From: Clostridium chrysemydis
GTDB lineage: Bacteria; Bacillota; Clostridia; Clostridiales; Clostridiaceae
Assembly: GCF_015234215.1 (NCBI RefSeq)
Contig: NZ_JADEKP010000001.1
Span: 1 to 64,000 of the forward strand
DNA: 64,000 bases
Direction of reading: 5' to 3'
The notes under the pieces are model-generated. The model did no database searches, had not been told where the DNA came from, and was given only the letters and a program-made list of their open reading frames with translations. Both the position numbers and the translations under genes were made by a program. Of the stretch, positions 34,741 through 45,006 are shown one piece after another. Within the stretch, counting starts at the first letter, position 1; every line of letters starts with the position of its first letter.

Positions 34741-36234
34741 ATGATAACTAAAAAACCTATGCTTAAAATGGAAGGTGTTAGTAAATCTTTCCCTGGAGTT
34801 AAAGCCTTAGATAAAGTTAATATCACTGCTTATGGCGGAGAAGTAACAGCTTTAATGGGTGAAAACGGGGCTGGAAAGTCTACCTTAATGAAAATTTTAA
34901 GTGGTGTATACACAAAAGATGAAGGTAAAATTTTTATTCAAGGTGAGGAAGCTAACATTCACGGCATAAAGTCAGCTGAAGAACTTGGAGTAACAATAAT
35001 ACATCAAGAATTAAGTATAATAAATAACTTAACAGTTTCAGAAAATATTTTTTTAGGAAATGAAAAAGTAAGTAAGTTTGGTAAGATAAATAAAAAGCTT
35101 CTAAACGAAAGAAGTAAGATGTTTTTAGAGCAGATAGGTTGTGACTTTGATCCAAATATGCTTGCAGGAAACTTAAATGTAGGTGAAAAGCAGATGGTTG
35201 AAATAGCAAAAGCTTTAACTAAAAATGCTGGAATAATTATAATGGATGAACCTACAACAGCACTTACAGAAGTTGAAACTAAAAATCTTTTTAAAGTTAT
35301 AGATAATCTTAAAAGTAAAGGTATTGCAATAATTTATATTTCTCACAGAATGGAAGAGATTTTTGCAATATGTGATAAGGTTGAAGTTTTAAGAGATGGT
35401 AAGTATGCAGGGTGTGCAAATATTAAAGATATAGATAATGATGATTTAATAAGCATGATGGTAGGAAGAAAGATAGAAGATCAATTTCCTTACAAAGAAG
35501 TAGAAAAAGGTAAAGTTATGCTTGAAGTAGATAATTTATCTTCAAAAGCTGGAGTTTATAATGCATCTTTTAAAGTTCGAGAAGGTGAAATACTAGGAGT
35601 AGCTGGACTTATGGGTTCTGGAAGAACTGAGCTTTTAAAAACTGTTTTTGGTGCATACAAAAAGACAGAAGGTAAAGTAATTATAAACGGTGAAGAACTA
35701 AAAGGAAATAGCATAAGAGAAGCTATTAAGCACGGTATATGCTATCTTTCAGAAGATAGAAAAAAAGAAGGATTAGTACTTGGAATGTCTGTAGGAGATA
35801 ATATGACTTTAGCTAATTTAGATAGCTATGAAAATCGAATGTTCGTTATAGACAGAAAAAATGAGGCATCTGATGTAAACGATTATATAAAAAAGATAAG
35901 AATTAAAACTCCAAGTCCAAATCAATATATTAAAAACTTAAGTGGTGGTAATCAGCAAAAGGTTATCTTAGCAAAATGGCTTTTAACAAACCCTGAAGTT
36001 TTAATAATTGATGAGCCAACTAGAGGTATAGATGTAGGAGCTAAAAAAGAAATATATGAATTATTAAATGAACTAAAAAACAAAGGAAAAGCAATAATAA
36101 TGATTTCTTCAGATATGCCAGAAGTTTTAGGTATTTCAGACAGAATTATGGTAATGAGTGAAGGAAAGATCACAGGGGAATTAAATAGAGAAGAGGCAAC
36201 TCAAGAAAAAATAATGAAATTAGCATTACAATAA
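34741..36234 (+). CDS. rbsA: Ribose ABC transporter ATP-binding protein
   Basis: 497 residues with two ABC domains. The first has Walker [10 protein letters not shown] and signature [15 protein letters not shown]; the second has a degenerate Walker A ([10 protein letters not shown]) and signature [15 protein letters not shown], the usual RbsA asymmetry. It energises ribose import with RbsC and RbsB. Confidence 0.96.
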   Translation: MITKKPMLKMEGVSKSFPGVKALDKVNITAYGGEVTALMGENGAGKSTLMKILSGVYTKDEGKIFIQGEEANIHGIKSAEELGVTIIHQELSIINNLTVSENIFLGNEKVSKFGKINKKLLNERSKMFLEQIGCDFDPNMLAGNLNVGEKQMVEIAKALTKNAGIIIMDEPTTALTEVETKNLFKVIDNLKSKGIAIIYISHRMEEIFAICDKVEVLRDGKYAGCANIKDIDNDDLISMMVGRKIEDQFPYKEVEKGKVMLEVDNLSSKAGVYNASFKVREGEILGVAGLMGSGRTELLKTVFGAYKKTEGKVIINGEELKGNSIREAIKHGICYLSEDRKKEGLVLGMSVGDNMTLANLDSYENRMFVIDRKNEASDVNDYIKKIRIKTPSPNQYIKNLSGGNQQKVILAKWLLTNPEVLIIDEPTRGIDVGAKKEIYELLNELKNKGKAIIMISSDMPEVLGISDRIMVMSEGKITGELNREEATQEKIMKLALQ

Positions 36235-36270
36235 ACCTAAATTATAAAGGTTTTGAGAGGAGATATTAAA

Positions 36271-37206
36271 ATGAAAGAAAATTATAAAGTTTATTTAGAT
36301 AAGTATAAGTCACTAATAGGTTTAGTTTTACTATGTGTAATAATAACTTTTGTAACTCCAAAATTCTTAAGTGTAGCAAATATTACTAACGTATTTACTC
36401 AAGTTTCAGTTAATGCAATCATAGCTGTTGGTATGACATTTGTAATATTAACTGGAGGAATAGATTTATCAGTAGGTTCAACACTTGCAATAAGTGGTGC
36501 ACTTTCAGCTTCAATAGTTAAATCAACTGGAAGTATCACTTTAGCTATACTTGGAGCATCAGTTTGCGGTATAGCAATAGGTTTAGTAAATGGTATTCTT
36601 ATAGCAAAAGGAAGATTACAAGCATTTATAGCAACTCTTGCAACTATGACAATATTTAGGGGAGCAACTTTAGTTTATACTGATGGTACTCCAATATCAA
36701 AATTACCAGAAGCATTCTTAAAAATAGGTAATGCAAAATTAGGATTTATACCAGTACCTGTTATCATAACAATAATTATAGCTATAATTGGAATATTTAT
36801 ATTATCACAAACTAAATTCGGTAGATATCTTTACGCTTTAGGTGGAAATGAAGAATCAGCTAAATTATCAGGAATAAATACAGATAAAATAAAAATGATG
36901 ACATATGTAATTTCAGGCTTTGTGTCAGCAATTGCAGGTGTAATTATAACAAGTAGAATAGGTTCTGCATCTCCAAACGCCGGTACAGGATTTGAATTAG
37001 ATGCAATCGCAGCTGTAGTAATCGGAGGAACTTCACTAGCTGGTGGAGAAGGTAAGATTACAGGAACTATTATAGGTGCTTTAATAATTGGAGTATTAAA
37101 TAATGGATTAAACCTTATGAACGTATCACCTTTCTATCAATCAATAGTAAAAGGTTTAGTAATATTAATAGCAGTATTATTAGATAAAAAAAGCAGAAAT
37201 AAATAG
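36271..37206 (+). CDS. rbsC: Ribose ABC transporter permease
   Basis: About 311 residues, many hydrophobic helices. GMTFVILTGGIDLSVGSTLAISGALSA and AAVVIGGTSLAGGEGKITGTIIGALIIGVLNNGLNL are the sugar ABC permease signatures. ATG 36271 follows GAGAGGAGA; the upstream TTG 36253 would overlap that site. Confidence 0.95.
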   Translation: MKENYKVYLDKYKSLIGLVLLCVIITFVTPKFLSVANITNVFTQVSVNAIIAVGMTFVILTGGIDLSVGSTLAISGALSASIVKSTGSITLAILGASVCGIAIGLVNGILIAKGRLQAFIATLATMTIFRGATLVYTDGTPISKLPEAFLKIGNAKLGFIPVPVIITIIIAIIGIFILSQTKFGRYLYALGGNEESAKLSGINTDKIKMMTYVISGFVSAIAGVIITSRIGSASPNAGTGFELDAIAAVVIGGTSLAGGEGKITGTIIGALIIGVLNNGLNLMNVSPFYQSIVKGLVILIAVLLDKKSRNK

Positions 37207-37225
37207 GCTTTAAGGAGGTATAAAA

Positions 37226-38134
37226 ATGAAAAAGAAAAAGAGACTACTTGTAAGTTTAATAATTAGTATCTTCTTTATAAGCTCCTTAGCCGGCTGTGCT
37301 AGAAGTGATAACCCAAAGAAAATAGGAATGGTAGTATCAACTTTAAACAATCCATTTTTCATATCAATGAAAGATGGGGCAGAAAAAGAGGCTAAAAAGC
37401 TTGGATACGATTTAATTGTTTTAGATTCAACTAATGACCCAGCAAAAGAAAGATCAAACGTTGAAGACTTAATACAATTAGGAGTAACAGCAATCTTAAT
37501 AAACCCAACAGATAGTGATGCAGTAGTAAAAACAGTAGAAGTTGCAAATAAAGCAAACGTACCTGTAATCACTCTAGACAGACAAGCAAACGGTGGTAAA
37601 GTAACAAGCCATATCGCATCTGATAATATTGTAGGTGGTGAGATGGCTGGGAAATATGTTTTAGATAAACTAAAAGATAAGGATTCTATAAACATAGTAG
37701 AACTTCAAGGAATTCCAGGAGCTTCAGCTACAAGGGATAGAGGTCAAGGTTTCCATAACGTCTTAGATAAAGAAAATAAAGCAAAATTTATCTCAGTTCA
37801 AGCAGCTGACTTTGATAGACAAAAAGGTCTTCAAGTTATGGAAAATATAATCCAAAGAGATAAAAATATTCAAGTGGTATTTGCACACAACGACGAAATG
37901 GCACTTGGTGCAACTAAAGCTTTAAAAGCAGCAGGGGTAGATGCTATGGTTATCGGTTTTGACGGAAATGATGATGCTAAAAATGCAATAGATTCAGGAG
38001 ATATGACAGCGACAATAGCTCAGCAACCTGAAGAAATAGGAGCATTAGGAGTAGGTCTTGCAAACGATATTTATAACGGTAAAGAAGTAAAAGAAAACAT
38101 AGCAGCTGATTTAAAAGTTTATGACAAAAATTAG
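37226..38134 (+). CDS. rbsB: Ribose-binding lipoprotein
   Basis: 302-residue periplasmic-binding-protein-like lipoprotein. The lipobox LAGC has Cys24, and the mature part has IGMVVSTLNNPFFISMKDGAEKEAKKLGYDL and VFAHNDEMALGATKALKAAG, as in RbsB. It delivers ribose to RbsAC on the cell surface. Confidence 0.96.
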   Translation: MKKKKRLLVSLIISIFFISSLAGCARSDNPKKIGMVVSTLNNPFFISMKDGAEKEAKKLGYDLIVLDSTNDPAKERSNVEDLIQLGVTAILINPTDSDAVVKTVEVANKANVPVITLDRQANGGKVTSHIASDNIVGGEMAGKYVLDKLKDKDSINIVELQGIPGASATRDRGQGFHNVLDKENKAKFISVQAADFDRQKGLQVMENIIQRDKNIQVVFAHNDEMALGATKALKAAGVDAMVIGFDGNDDAKNAIDSGDMTATIAQQPEEIGALGVGLANDIYNGKEVKENIAADLKVYDKN

Positions 38135-38161
38135 TTTTGTAAAATTAAATTAAGATTAGAA

Positions 38162-38204
38162 AAAGAGGATGCAAAACTATTTATAGTTAACATCCTCTTT
38201 ATAT
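38162..38204 (+). terminator. Terminator after rbsB
   Basis: AAAGAGGATG pairs with CATCCTCTTT (outer stem 38162-38200), with an inner AACTAT/ATAGTT stem. The regulator gene downstream therefore has its own transcript. Confidence 0.82.
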
Positions 38205-38272
38205 TTATAGGGGGCTATAGAAATAGTTTGTATGATATAATTTAAGTATAGATAAATATGTAGAGGTGGAAG

Positions 38273-39274
38273 ATGAAAAAGACAACTTTAGCAGATATAG
38301 CGAAAGCTGTAAATGTTTCTAAAACAACAGTTTCTATGGTTATAAATAATAAAGATATAAATACTTCAAAAGAAACTAGGGAGAAAATATTAAAAACGGC
38401 AAAAGAATTAAACTATGTACCAAACTTTCTTGCAAAAAGTTTAAGTTCTAAAAAAACTTTTACTATAGGTGTAATAGTTCCAGATATACAAAACCCTTTC
38501 TTTAGCAAGATGGCAAAGGGAATAGAAAAGGTAGCTGAAGAAAACGGCTACAGTATAATTTTATGCAACACTTTAAATAACAAAAAAAGAGAACTAAATC
38601 ACATAAGATTACTTATGAGTAAATCTGTAGATGGAGTAATCATAATTCCTATAGGTAATGAGTGTGAGGGACTGAATCTTTTAGAAACCCAAGGGATACC
38701 TTTTGTTATTGTAGATAGAATTATAGATGATTTTGAAAATTTAAATTGTGTATTTTGTGATAGTGAAAAAGGTATTGAGGAAGGAATAGATTATTTATAT
38801 AGTAAGGGGAAGAGAAATATTGCTTTTGTTAGTGGAAAACTTTTAGATAAAGTTTCTATAATAAGACATAAAGCTTATATAAATAAAGCAAGAGAATTAG
38901 GAATCTATAATGAAAATCTAAACGTTCAAGAAGAAATAACCTTAGAAGGCGGTTTTATTGGAACGAAAAAACTTATAGAAAAAGAAGAAAAGATAGATTC
39001 TATATTTTATAGTAGTGACGTTTTAGCTATAGGCGGGATGAAATATTTAATTAGAAAAGGCTTTAAAATCCCAGAAGATATAAGTATATTAGGCTTTGAT
39101 AATATAGATATTTGTGAATTTATAGAGCCAGAGCTTTCAACTGTTGCACAGCCTATTTACCATATAGGAAAAGAAGCTATTAGATTATTATTAAAACTTA
39201 TAAATAAAGAAACGGTTTTAGAAAATATAGTAAAACTTGAACCGTATTTAATAGAAAGATGGACAGTAAAATAA
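38273..39274 (+). CDS. rbsR: LacI-family regulator, likely ribose repressor RbsR
   Basis: 333-residue LacI-type repressor. Helix-turn-helix TLADIAKAVNVSKTTVSMVINNKD, hinge AKELNYVPNFLAKSLSSKK, then a ribose-binding-like core (IGVIVPDIQNPFFSKMAKGIEKVAEENGY). It sits just after the ribose operon, and a perfect palindrome with the usual CG centre family pattern lies in the operon promoter, so it is named RbsR by context. Confidence 0.85.
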   Translation: MKKTTLADIAKAVNVSKTTVSMVINNKDINTSKETREKILKTAKELNYVPNFLAKSLSSKKTFTIGVIVPDIQNPFFSKMAKGIEKVAEENGYSIILCNTLNNKKRELNHIRLLMSKSVDGVIIIPIGNECEGLNLLETQGIPFVIVDRIIDDFENLNCVFCDSEKGIEEGIDYLYSKGKRNIAFVSGKLLDKVSIIRHKAYINKARELGIYNENLNVQEEITLEGGFIGTKKLIEKEEKIDSIFYSSDVLAIGGMKYLIRKGFKIPEDISILGFDNIDICEFIEPELSTVAQPIYHIGKEAIRLLLKLINKETVLENIVKLEPYLIERWTVK

Positions 39275-39319
39275 TATGGTATAATTTATTAAAAAGTGAG
39301 ATTTATAAGGAGGGTATAA

Positions 39320-40354
39320 ATGATTAAAGTAAATAAAGAACATTTATTAGGTGTAGCAAAGGAACTTTTAGAATTTAATAGTCCTAGTGGGTTTTGTTTT
39401 GAGATAATGGATTTGATTAAAGAAAAAGTTAATAAACTTGGGTATAAGTTTGAAATGACAAACAAAGGTTGTGGAATAATTACAATCGACGGAAAATCAG
39501 AAGAAAAAGTTATAGGACTTTCAGCACACGTAGATACTTTAGGGGCTATGGTTAGGTCTGTAACTTCAAATGGAACTTTAAAATTCACTTTAGTTGGAGG
39601 ACCTATAGTTCCAACTTTAGATGGAGAGTACTGCACTATAAGAACTAGAGAAGGAAAAGAATATACAGGAACTTTTTTAAGTACTAGTGCTGCAATTCAT
39701 GTTTATGAAGATGCATCTTCAAAAAAACGTGATCCAGAAAATATGGAAATTAGAATAGACGAAGTAGTTAAAAATAAAGAAGATGTTTTAGCTTTAGGAA
39801 TAAATTCTGGAGATTATATATTCTTCGATCCAAAGACTACTATAACTAAAAGTGGATTTTTAAAATCAAGATTTATTGATGATAAAGGAAGCGTAGCTTG
39901 TCTTTTAAACCTATTAGAAGCTTTTGATAGGGAAGGGATAGTTCCAAGCTACAAAACAAAGATATTTATATCAACATACGAAGAAGTAGGACACGGATCA
40001 TCTTATATTCCAAATGATATAACTGAGATGATTGCAGTTGATATGGGCTGTATAGGAGACGATTTAAACTGCACTGAGTACGATGTATCAATTTGCGCTA
40101 AAGATTCTGGTGGACCTTATGATTACAATATGACTACAGAATTACTTAATTTAGCAAAAATAAATAACATACCTCACGTAGTTGATATTTATCCAAGATA
40201 CGGTTCAGACGTAGGTGCTGCACTTAGAGGTGGAAATAATATAAGAGGGGCACTTATAGGTCCTGGAGTTCACGCAAGTCACGGAGTAGAAAGAACACAT
40301 TATAATGCACTTGAAGGTGTTGTAAAACTTTTATACGTGTACTTAACTAAATAA
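39320..40354 (+). CDS. M42 family metallopeptidase (aminopeptidase)
   Basis: 344-residue cytoplasmic M42 aminopeptidase. Seen are LLEFNSPSGF, LSAHVDTLGAMVR with first metal ligand His, FIDDKGSVACLLNLLEAF, STYEEVGHGSSYIP with the catalytic Glu pair, and GSDVGAALRGGNNIRGALIGPGVHASHGVERTHY with the last His. Stands alone with its own site (AAGGAGG) and terminator. Confidence 0.93.
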   Translation: MIKVNKEHLLGVAKELLEFNSPSGFCFEIMDLIKEKVNKLGYKFEMTNKGCGIITIDGKSEEKVIGLSAHVDTLGAMVRSVTSNGTLKFTLVGGPIVPTLDGEYCTIRTREGKEYTGTFLSTSAAIHVYEDASSKKRDPENMEIRIDEVVKNKEDVLALGINSGDYIFFDPKTTITKSGFLKSRFIDDKGSVACLLNLLEAFDREGIVPSYKTKIFISTYEEVGHGSSYIPNDITEMIAVDMGCIGDDLNCTEYDVSICAKDSGGPYDYNMTTELLNLAKINNIPHVVDIYPRYGSDVGAALRGGNNIRGALIGPGVHASHGVERTHYNALEGVVKLLYVYLTK

Positions 40355-40362
40355 ATATTATA

Positions 40363-40416
40363 AAAAATAGCTGTAATTTAAAGTTGGATCTTTAAGTTGC
40401 AGCTATTTTTATTTTA
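40363..40416 (+). terminator. Terminator of the M42 peptidase gene
   Basis: AAAAATAGCTG...TTTAAAG and CTTTAAGTTGCAGCTATTTTT form a long, slightly mismatched stem ending in a T-run. Confidence 0.88.
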
Positions 40417-40576
40417 TTAAGATATGAATAATACTTTAAATCAATTGATACAAATATTATTTTAAAGGTTAATTCAAATTATGTTAAAAAACAGAATGGA
40501 TATTTAATAAAATACGAAATTAGAAAGATTATAATATAAATTAAGGATAATTATTTTTATAAAAGAGGTTTTAGGA

Positions 40577-40684
40577 ATGAGTAATATTAAAAAATATGAG
40601 AAGAGTAGAATAATAGTTAGAATTATAGGTAGTATTCTTATAATAATTGGATGTATTTTGCTTTTACAAACATTTATCAGTTAA
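40577..40684 (+). CDS. Small single-pass membrane protein (35 residues)
   Basis: A short reading frame in the 414-base gap between the peptidase and the next lipoprotein. It begins ATG with AGAGG eight bases upstream and encodes a basic N terminus (MSNIKKYEKSRIIVR) and one hydrophobic helix (IIGSILIIIGCILLLQTFI). The plan fits known small membrane proteins, but no homologue is recalled. Confidence 0.45.
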   Translation: MSNIKKYEKSRIIVRIIGSILIIIGCILLLQTFIS

Positions 40685-40768
40685 TGTGTTTTACCTTTAA
40701 AGTGAATATTTTATGGTGTAGTATAATATTAAATAAAAGGTAAAAAAATACAATTAAGGGGTGGATAG

Positions 40769-41533
40769 ATGAGAAAATATAAGAAATTAATGAGCTTTGG
40801 AATAATTTTTTTCTTAGCTTTATTTTTTGTAGGGTGCGAGACTAGAATTGAAAGTAATTTCAATGAAGAAAATATGAGCTTTAAAGATATTAAAATGCCT
40901 GATATAGAAGGTTATAAAGTAAGTATACAAAATTTAAGAAATAGTGATGATAAAAAGATTGGGAAAATAACAATCAAAGAAGAAAAGGGAAATAAGGAAA
41001 TTTGCTCTTTAACTGGAGAGGGCAGTGATAAAGTAAATTTAGATATAAATAAAGATAAAAAAGAGATAATAATATCTCCTAAAGGAAAATATATAGACAG
41101 TAAAGGTAATTTAAATATCAATATAAACGTGCCTATTTCGTATATTCAGATATTTGGCGGAGCATTTAGTTTAGATATTAAAATGCAAAGTGAAAAGAAC
41201 TTTTATTCTAAATTTAGGTGTGCAATAAATGGAAATATAGATATTAAAAATGCAGATAAAGTAGACTTGGATTTTGCAGGAGCTGGTGATTTAGATTTAA
41301 TAGGAAAAGCAAAAGATTTTAATATAGAATGTGATGGTGCAGGAAATATTGATGCTGAAAAATTTTACGTTAAAAATGCAAATGTAAAATTAAATGGAGC
41401 GGGTAACTGTATAGTAAACGCTAATGAAAGCTTTGATGGAACTATAAATGGGGTTGGTAGCATTATATATAAGGGAGATCCAAAATCTGTTCAAAAATCT
41501 GTAAATGGAATTGGGAAAATAGATAAAGAATAA
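40769..41533 (+). CDS. Lipoprotein with GIN/DUF2807-like adhesin-head domain
   Basis: 254 residues with a lipobox FVGC (Cys23). The C-terminal half (about 120-250) is made of short beta-strand repeats with recurring GAG/GAGN turns (FAGAGDLDLIG, CDGAGNIDAEKF, LNGAGNCIVNA, INGVGSIIYKGDP), as in DUF2807 beta-helix domains. Probably a cell-surface protein; role unknown. Confidence 0.8.
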   Translation: MRKYKKLMSFGIIFFLALFFVGCETRIESNFNEENMSFKDIKMPDIEGYKVSIQNLRNSDDKKIGKITIKEEKGNKEICSLTGEGSDKVNLDINKDKKEIIISPKGKYIDSKGNLNININVPISYIQIFGGAFSLDIKMQSEKNFYSKFRCAINGNIDIKNADKVDLDFAGAGDLDLIGKAKDFNIECDGAGNIDAEKFYVKNANVKLNGAGNCIVNANESFDGTINGVGSIIYKGDPKSVQKSVNGIGKIDKE

Positions 41534-41667
41534 TTGTTTATTTATAACAAAGTTACAGTATGTTCATTAAAAAGTTAAAACTTACTTAAATTTTTTACGA
41601 AATTATAAATTTTTTTAGTAAGTATAGTAGAATGTTTTTATGATACAAAAGAAAATGGGGGGGCATT

Positions 41668-42051
41668 ATGAAGTTTTTATTCATTCTACTAATAGAGATT
41701 GTTTTAACTATTTTTGTAGTTGTTGGAATGGTAGCAATTCATAAAAAAATAAAGAGAAAAGAGTTATCAAAGATTTATTATATATTTTTGGCATTAGCTT
41801 TTATATCTCTTATATACTACATTCCAGTAAGAATAGTTCCAAAGGTGCGTGATATACCTTATTTTATTAGTGGTAACTACAAAGAAGCTAAAGGAACTTG
41901 CGATAGACTAAAAAAATTTAGTAAAGAAAAAGAAGTAACTTTTAAAGGTGAAGATACTAATTTAGAACAATGGACAGTTTACCCAGAAGCCGGAAAAGAA
42001 TATAAAATAAAATTTTTACCAAACAGCAAATGGATAGTTGATTGTCAGTAA
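41668..42051 (+). CDS. Hypothetical membrane-anchored protein
   Basis: 127 residues, two N-terminal hydrophobic helices (about 3-23 and 34-56), then a basic extracytoplasmic-looking tail. No family recognised. Strong site (GGGGGG) and own terminator. Confidence 0.65.
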   Translation: MKFLFILLIEIVLTIFVVVGMVAIHKKIKRKELSKIYYIFLALAFISLIYYIPVRIVPKVRDIPYFISGNYKEAKGTCDRLKKFSKEKEVTFKGEDTNLEQWTVYPEAGKEYKIKFLPNSKWIVDCQ

Positions 42052-42055
42052 AATA

Positions 42056-42086
42056 AAGCATTATCAAACTTTGATAATGCTTTTTT
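42056..42086 (+). terminator. Terminator after the membrane-anchored protein gene
   Basis: AAGCATTATCAAA pairs with TTTGATAATGCTT, followed by TTTT. Confidence 0.9.
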
Positions 42087-42234
42087 CTATTAAGAAAGGA
42101 TTAACAAAATTAAGTAATTAAGTTAAAAATTAATATTCTAGTTAGAAGGAATAAATCTTAATTCACAAATGATAATTCTTAGATAAAGGTTGCTATAATT
42201 AGATTATAGAAAAAGTTTAAGAGGTGAATTTAAG

Positions 42235-42675
42235 ATGAGTAATGAAGCTAAAAAGACTCAAAAAGAAGAATTAAAAGAAACTAAAGATTACTTTGAAGAA
42301 GTTAAAGAAGATATAAAATTAGATAAAATATCTGATATTGCTGATTTAAATGATGAAGCAGATGAATTAAAACAAACTGAAAAAGGAGAGTCTAAATTAG
42401 ATAAATTAAACTTAAAAATTGATTTAGATAACATAAAAGGGCTTAAAAAAGAAGCTAAATTAGAAGCTAAAAAGAAATTAAAATTTATCAAAGATTTAGA
42501 AAAACTAGTTATTGAACTTGAAAAAGAAAAAGGAAAAGCTAGCGCAGATATGATTGATGAATTCAACGAAATATTTGATAAGGGCATAAAAGAATTTTCA
42601 AAAGATATGGGCTTAACTAGAGCTGATGAAAAAGAATTAATTAGAGATATGAAAGATGAACTTGAAGATCTTTAA
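42235..42675 (+). CDS. Hypothetical acidic/lysine-rich helical protein
   Basis: 146 residues, almost entirely Lys, Glu, Asp and Leu in heptad-like order, so probably a soluble coiled coil. No signal or membrane segment and no cysteine. Family not recognised. Good site (GAGGTG) and structured RNA downstream. Confidence 0.65.
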   Translation: MSNEAKKTQKEELKETKDYFEEVKEDIKLDKISDIADLNDEADELKQTEKGESKLDKLNLKIDLDNIKGLKKEAKLEAKKKLKFIKDLEKLVIELEKEKGKASADMIDEFNEIFDKGIKEFSKDMGLTRADEKELIRDMKDELEDL

Positions 42676-42695
42676 TTTTTGATATAAGAATTAGT

Positions 42696-42791
42696 GTAGA
42701 AACTCATTTGTTAGGGGTTATATTCTAAGGGTGGGTTTCTACTATAATTTTCATAATGTTTTAGGAGGAGATGCTTTTTGCATCTCCTTTT
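42696..42791 (+). other. Two adjacent hairpins, one terminator-like
   Basis: GTAGAAACTCA (42696-42706) pairs with TGGGTTTCTAC (42732-42742), holding an inner TTAG/CTAA pair. A second hairpin, AGGAGATGC (42766-42774) with GCATCTCCT (42780-42788), ends in TTTT and looks like a terminator. There is no reading frame in this stretch. It may be a terminator pair or a short RNA. Confidence 0.55.
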
Positions 42792-42861
42792 AAATTTTCA
42801 TTTTTAAAATTTAGAAATGCTATAATAAGTTTTAAGATATGAAAAATAAGGGGATAAAAAT

Positions 42862-43695
42862 ATGAAAAAACTTATAAAAATAATGATTCCTATATTAATA
42901 TTTATTATAGTAGGTTCCATAGCTTATATGATTTATGAAAATAAAAGTATAGATAATAAAAAGAAAGAGATAGAAACACTTTTAGATAAAAAGGATTATA
43001 ATAATGCTATTTCAAAAATAAATGAACTACCTAATAAGGATCAAAATAAAGAATTAAAAGATAATATTACATTATATCTAAGTTCTAAAGAAGAATTTGA
43101 TAAAGGCGATTTTATAAATTCTAATCTTTTAATCGATAAAACTTCAGATGTGAAAAATAATACACTAAAAAGTGATATCTACTCTTTAAAAAATGAATTA
43201 AAAGAAAAATTAAAATTAGAAGATGTTTTTAACGAAAAATTCTATAAAATAGAGGATTTTATAGAATCAAAAGATTATAAAAAAGCCTTAGAAGAAATAA
43301 AGTCATTAGAAAATAGTAATATAACAGACAGGCAAAAAGAAAAGATAAAATATCTAAAATTTAAAATATATGATGATAAACTTAAAGATAAAAAAGATTT
43401 AGATGATAAAAAGAAAAAAGAAGAAGAAAGAAAAAATAAAGAAAAAGAACTTACAGCAAACAAAGCTATAGAAAAAATATCAACTCTTAAAAAGGTTAAG
43501 GATTTAGTGAATTCAGGAAATCGTGTAATTTATATCCCAGAAGAAGCTAAAGAAAACGATAAAGAAGGCTTTAAAATAGAAATCTTAGAAGATTCAAATA
43601 GGAAAAGTACCAGCAAGATGCATTATTTTGTGGATAAAAATTACCAAGTCTACGAGCTAGATATAATTAAAAATAAGTACGAAAAGGTTAAATAA
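42862..43695 (+). CDS. Membrane-anchored repeat/coiled-coil protein
   Basis: 277 residues: one N-terminal transmembrane helix (about 5-25), then repeated short helical units (LLDKKDYNNAISKINEL, EEFDKGDFINSNLLIDK, ESKDYKKALEEIKSLE) suggestive of TPR-like repeats, a Lys/Glu-rich helix and a small C-terminal beta part. No family recognised beyond this. Own promoter region and terminator. Confidence 0.68.
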   Translation: MKKLIKIMIPILIFIIVGSIAYMIYENKSIDNKKKEIETLLDKKDYNNAISKINELPNKDQNKELKDNITLYLSSKEEFDKGDFINSNLLIDKTSDVKNNTLKSDIYSLKNELKEKLKLEDVFNEKFYKIEDFIESKDYKKALEEIKSLENSNITDRQKEKIKYLKFKIYDDKLKDKKDLDDKKKKEEERKNKEKELTANKAIEKISTLKKVKDLVNSGNRVIYIPEEAKENDKEGFKIEILEDSNRKSTSKMHYFVDKNYQVYELDIIKNKYEKVK

Positions 43696-43702
43696 AGTCT
43701 AT

Positions 43703-43741
43703 AAAAATCGCTTAAAAAATAAAAGTTTAGGCGATTTTTGT
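43703..43741 (+). terminator. Terminator ahead of the microcompartment locus
   Basis: AAAAATCGC...TAAA and TTTAGGCGATTTTT pair, with a T-run at the end. Confidence 0.82.
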
Positions 43742-43853
43742 ATTATTATGTTTTACATCTTAAAAAAAAATGTTACAATGTAAATAACGATATTGGAAAC
43801 GTATACTTAAAACTTATTTTTATCTTTCGATTAATATTTAAGGAGAGATAAAA

Positions 43854-44999
43854 ATGAATGAATTTAGTTTAAAAACTAAAATATATTTTGGAGAAGGTGC
43901 TTTAAATAAATTAAGCGATATTAAAAATAAAAATGTTTTAATAATTTGCGATAAATTTATGGAAGAGAGTAAAACTGCTTTAAAAATCGCAGATAAATTA
44001 ACTCTTTGTAATACTTTTATTTTCAGTGATATAGTACCAGACCCTAGTGTTCAAATCGTAGCACTTGGAGTTCAAAAGCTTAAAGAACTTAACGCAGATA
44101 TTATTATAGCTTTAGGTGGAGGTTCTTCTATAGATGGTGCTAAAGCTATACGTGAATATTACAATAATCTATTTAAAGAAGATTCAAAAGAGATTGAGTT
44201 TTACGCTATTCCTACAACAAGTGGGACTGGCTCTGAAGTTACAGAATATGCGGTAATAACAAACAAAGAAGAAAACTTAAAATACGCATTAACTGATAAA
44301 TCACTTCTTCCTGACGTTGCTATTTTAGATGCGGAATTAACTAAAACAGTTCCAAAATCAATAACAGCAGACACAGGTATGGATGTAATAACTCATGCTA
44401 TTGAAGCTTATGTTTCAAAAAATTCTAATGATTTCTCAGATGCTTTAGCAGAAAAAGCATTATGTTTAGCCGTAAATAACCTTTTAACAGCATATAATGA
44501 ACCTAATAATATGATTTCTAGGGAAAAACTTCATAATGCATCTTGCCTTGCAGGGATGGCATTTAATTCTTCTGGACTTGGAATAACTCACAGTTTAGCC
44601 CACGCTTTAGGAGGAAAGCTTCATATTCCTCACGGAAAAGCTAATGCTATAATACTTCCATATGTTATGGAATTTAATGCAAATATAGATAATAATTCTT
44701 ATATGCAAGATTACGATATAGTTGCACTTAAATATCAAAGGCTTGCAAAGCTTTTAGATATAAATGCATCTAGCACAATTATTGGAGTTAATAATTTAAT
44801 AAGGAATATAATAAATCTAAAAGCTAACCTTAATATCCCTAAGAATTTAATAGAACTTGGAGTGGATATAAAATTAGTAAATGATTTTAGAGAAGACATA
44901 ATAAACGCAGCACTTAAAGATGTCTGCACTAGTTCAAATCCTAGAGAAGTTTCTAGAAAAGACTTAGATTCATTGTTAGATAAGATAATTGGTATTTAA
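43854..44999 (+). CDS. Iron-containing alcohol dehydrogenase (EutG/PduQ-like)
   Basis: 381-residue group III alcohol dehydrogenase. NAD motif ALGGGSSIDGAKAI, TTSGTGSEVTEYAVI, and metal His residues in HNASCLAGMAFNSSGLGITHSLAHALGGKLHIPHGKANA. Such enzymes regenerate NAD+ by reducing acetaldehyde to ethanol within microcompartments. It precedes the MerR gene and has its own terminator, so it is a separate unit of the choline locus. Confidence 0.92.
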   Translation: MNEFSLKTKIYFGEGALNKLSDIKNKNVLIICDKFMEESKTALKIADKLTLCNTFIFSDIVPDPSVQIVALGVQKLKELNADIIIALGGGSSIDGAKAIREYYNNLFKEDSKEIEFYAIPTTSGTGSEVTEYAVITNKEENLKYALTDKSLLPDVAILDAELTKTVPKSITADTGMDVITHAIEAYVSKNSNDFSDALAEKALCLAVNNLLTAYNEPNNMISREKLHNASCLAGMAFNSSGLGITHSLAHALGGKLHIPHGKANAIILPYVMEFNANIDNNSYMQDYDIVALKYQRLAKLLDINASSTIIGVNNLIRNIINLKANLNIPKNLIELGVDIKLVNDFREDIINAALKDVCTSSNPREVSRKDLDSLLDKIIGI

Positions 45000-45006
45000 T
45001 ATATTT

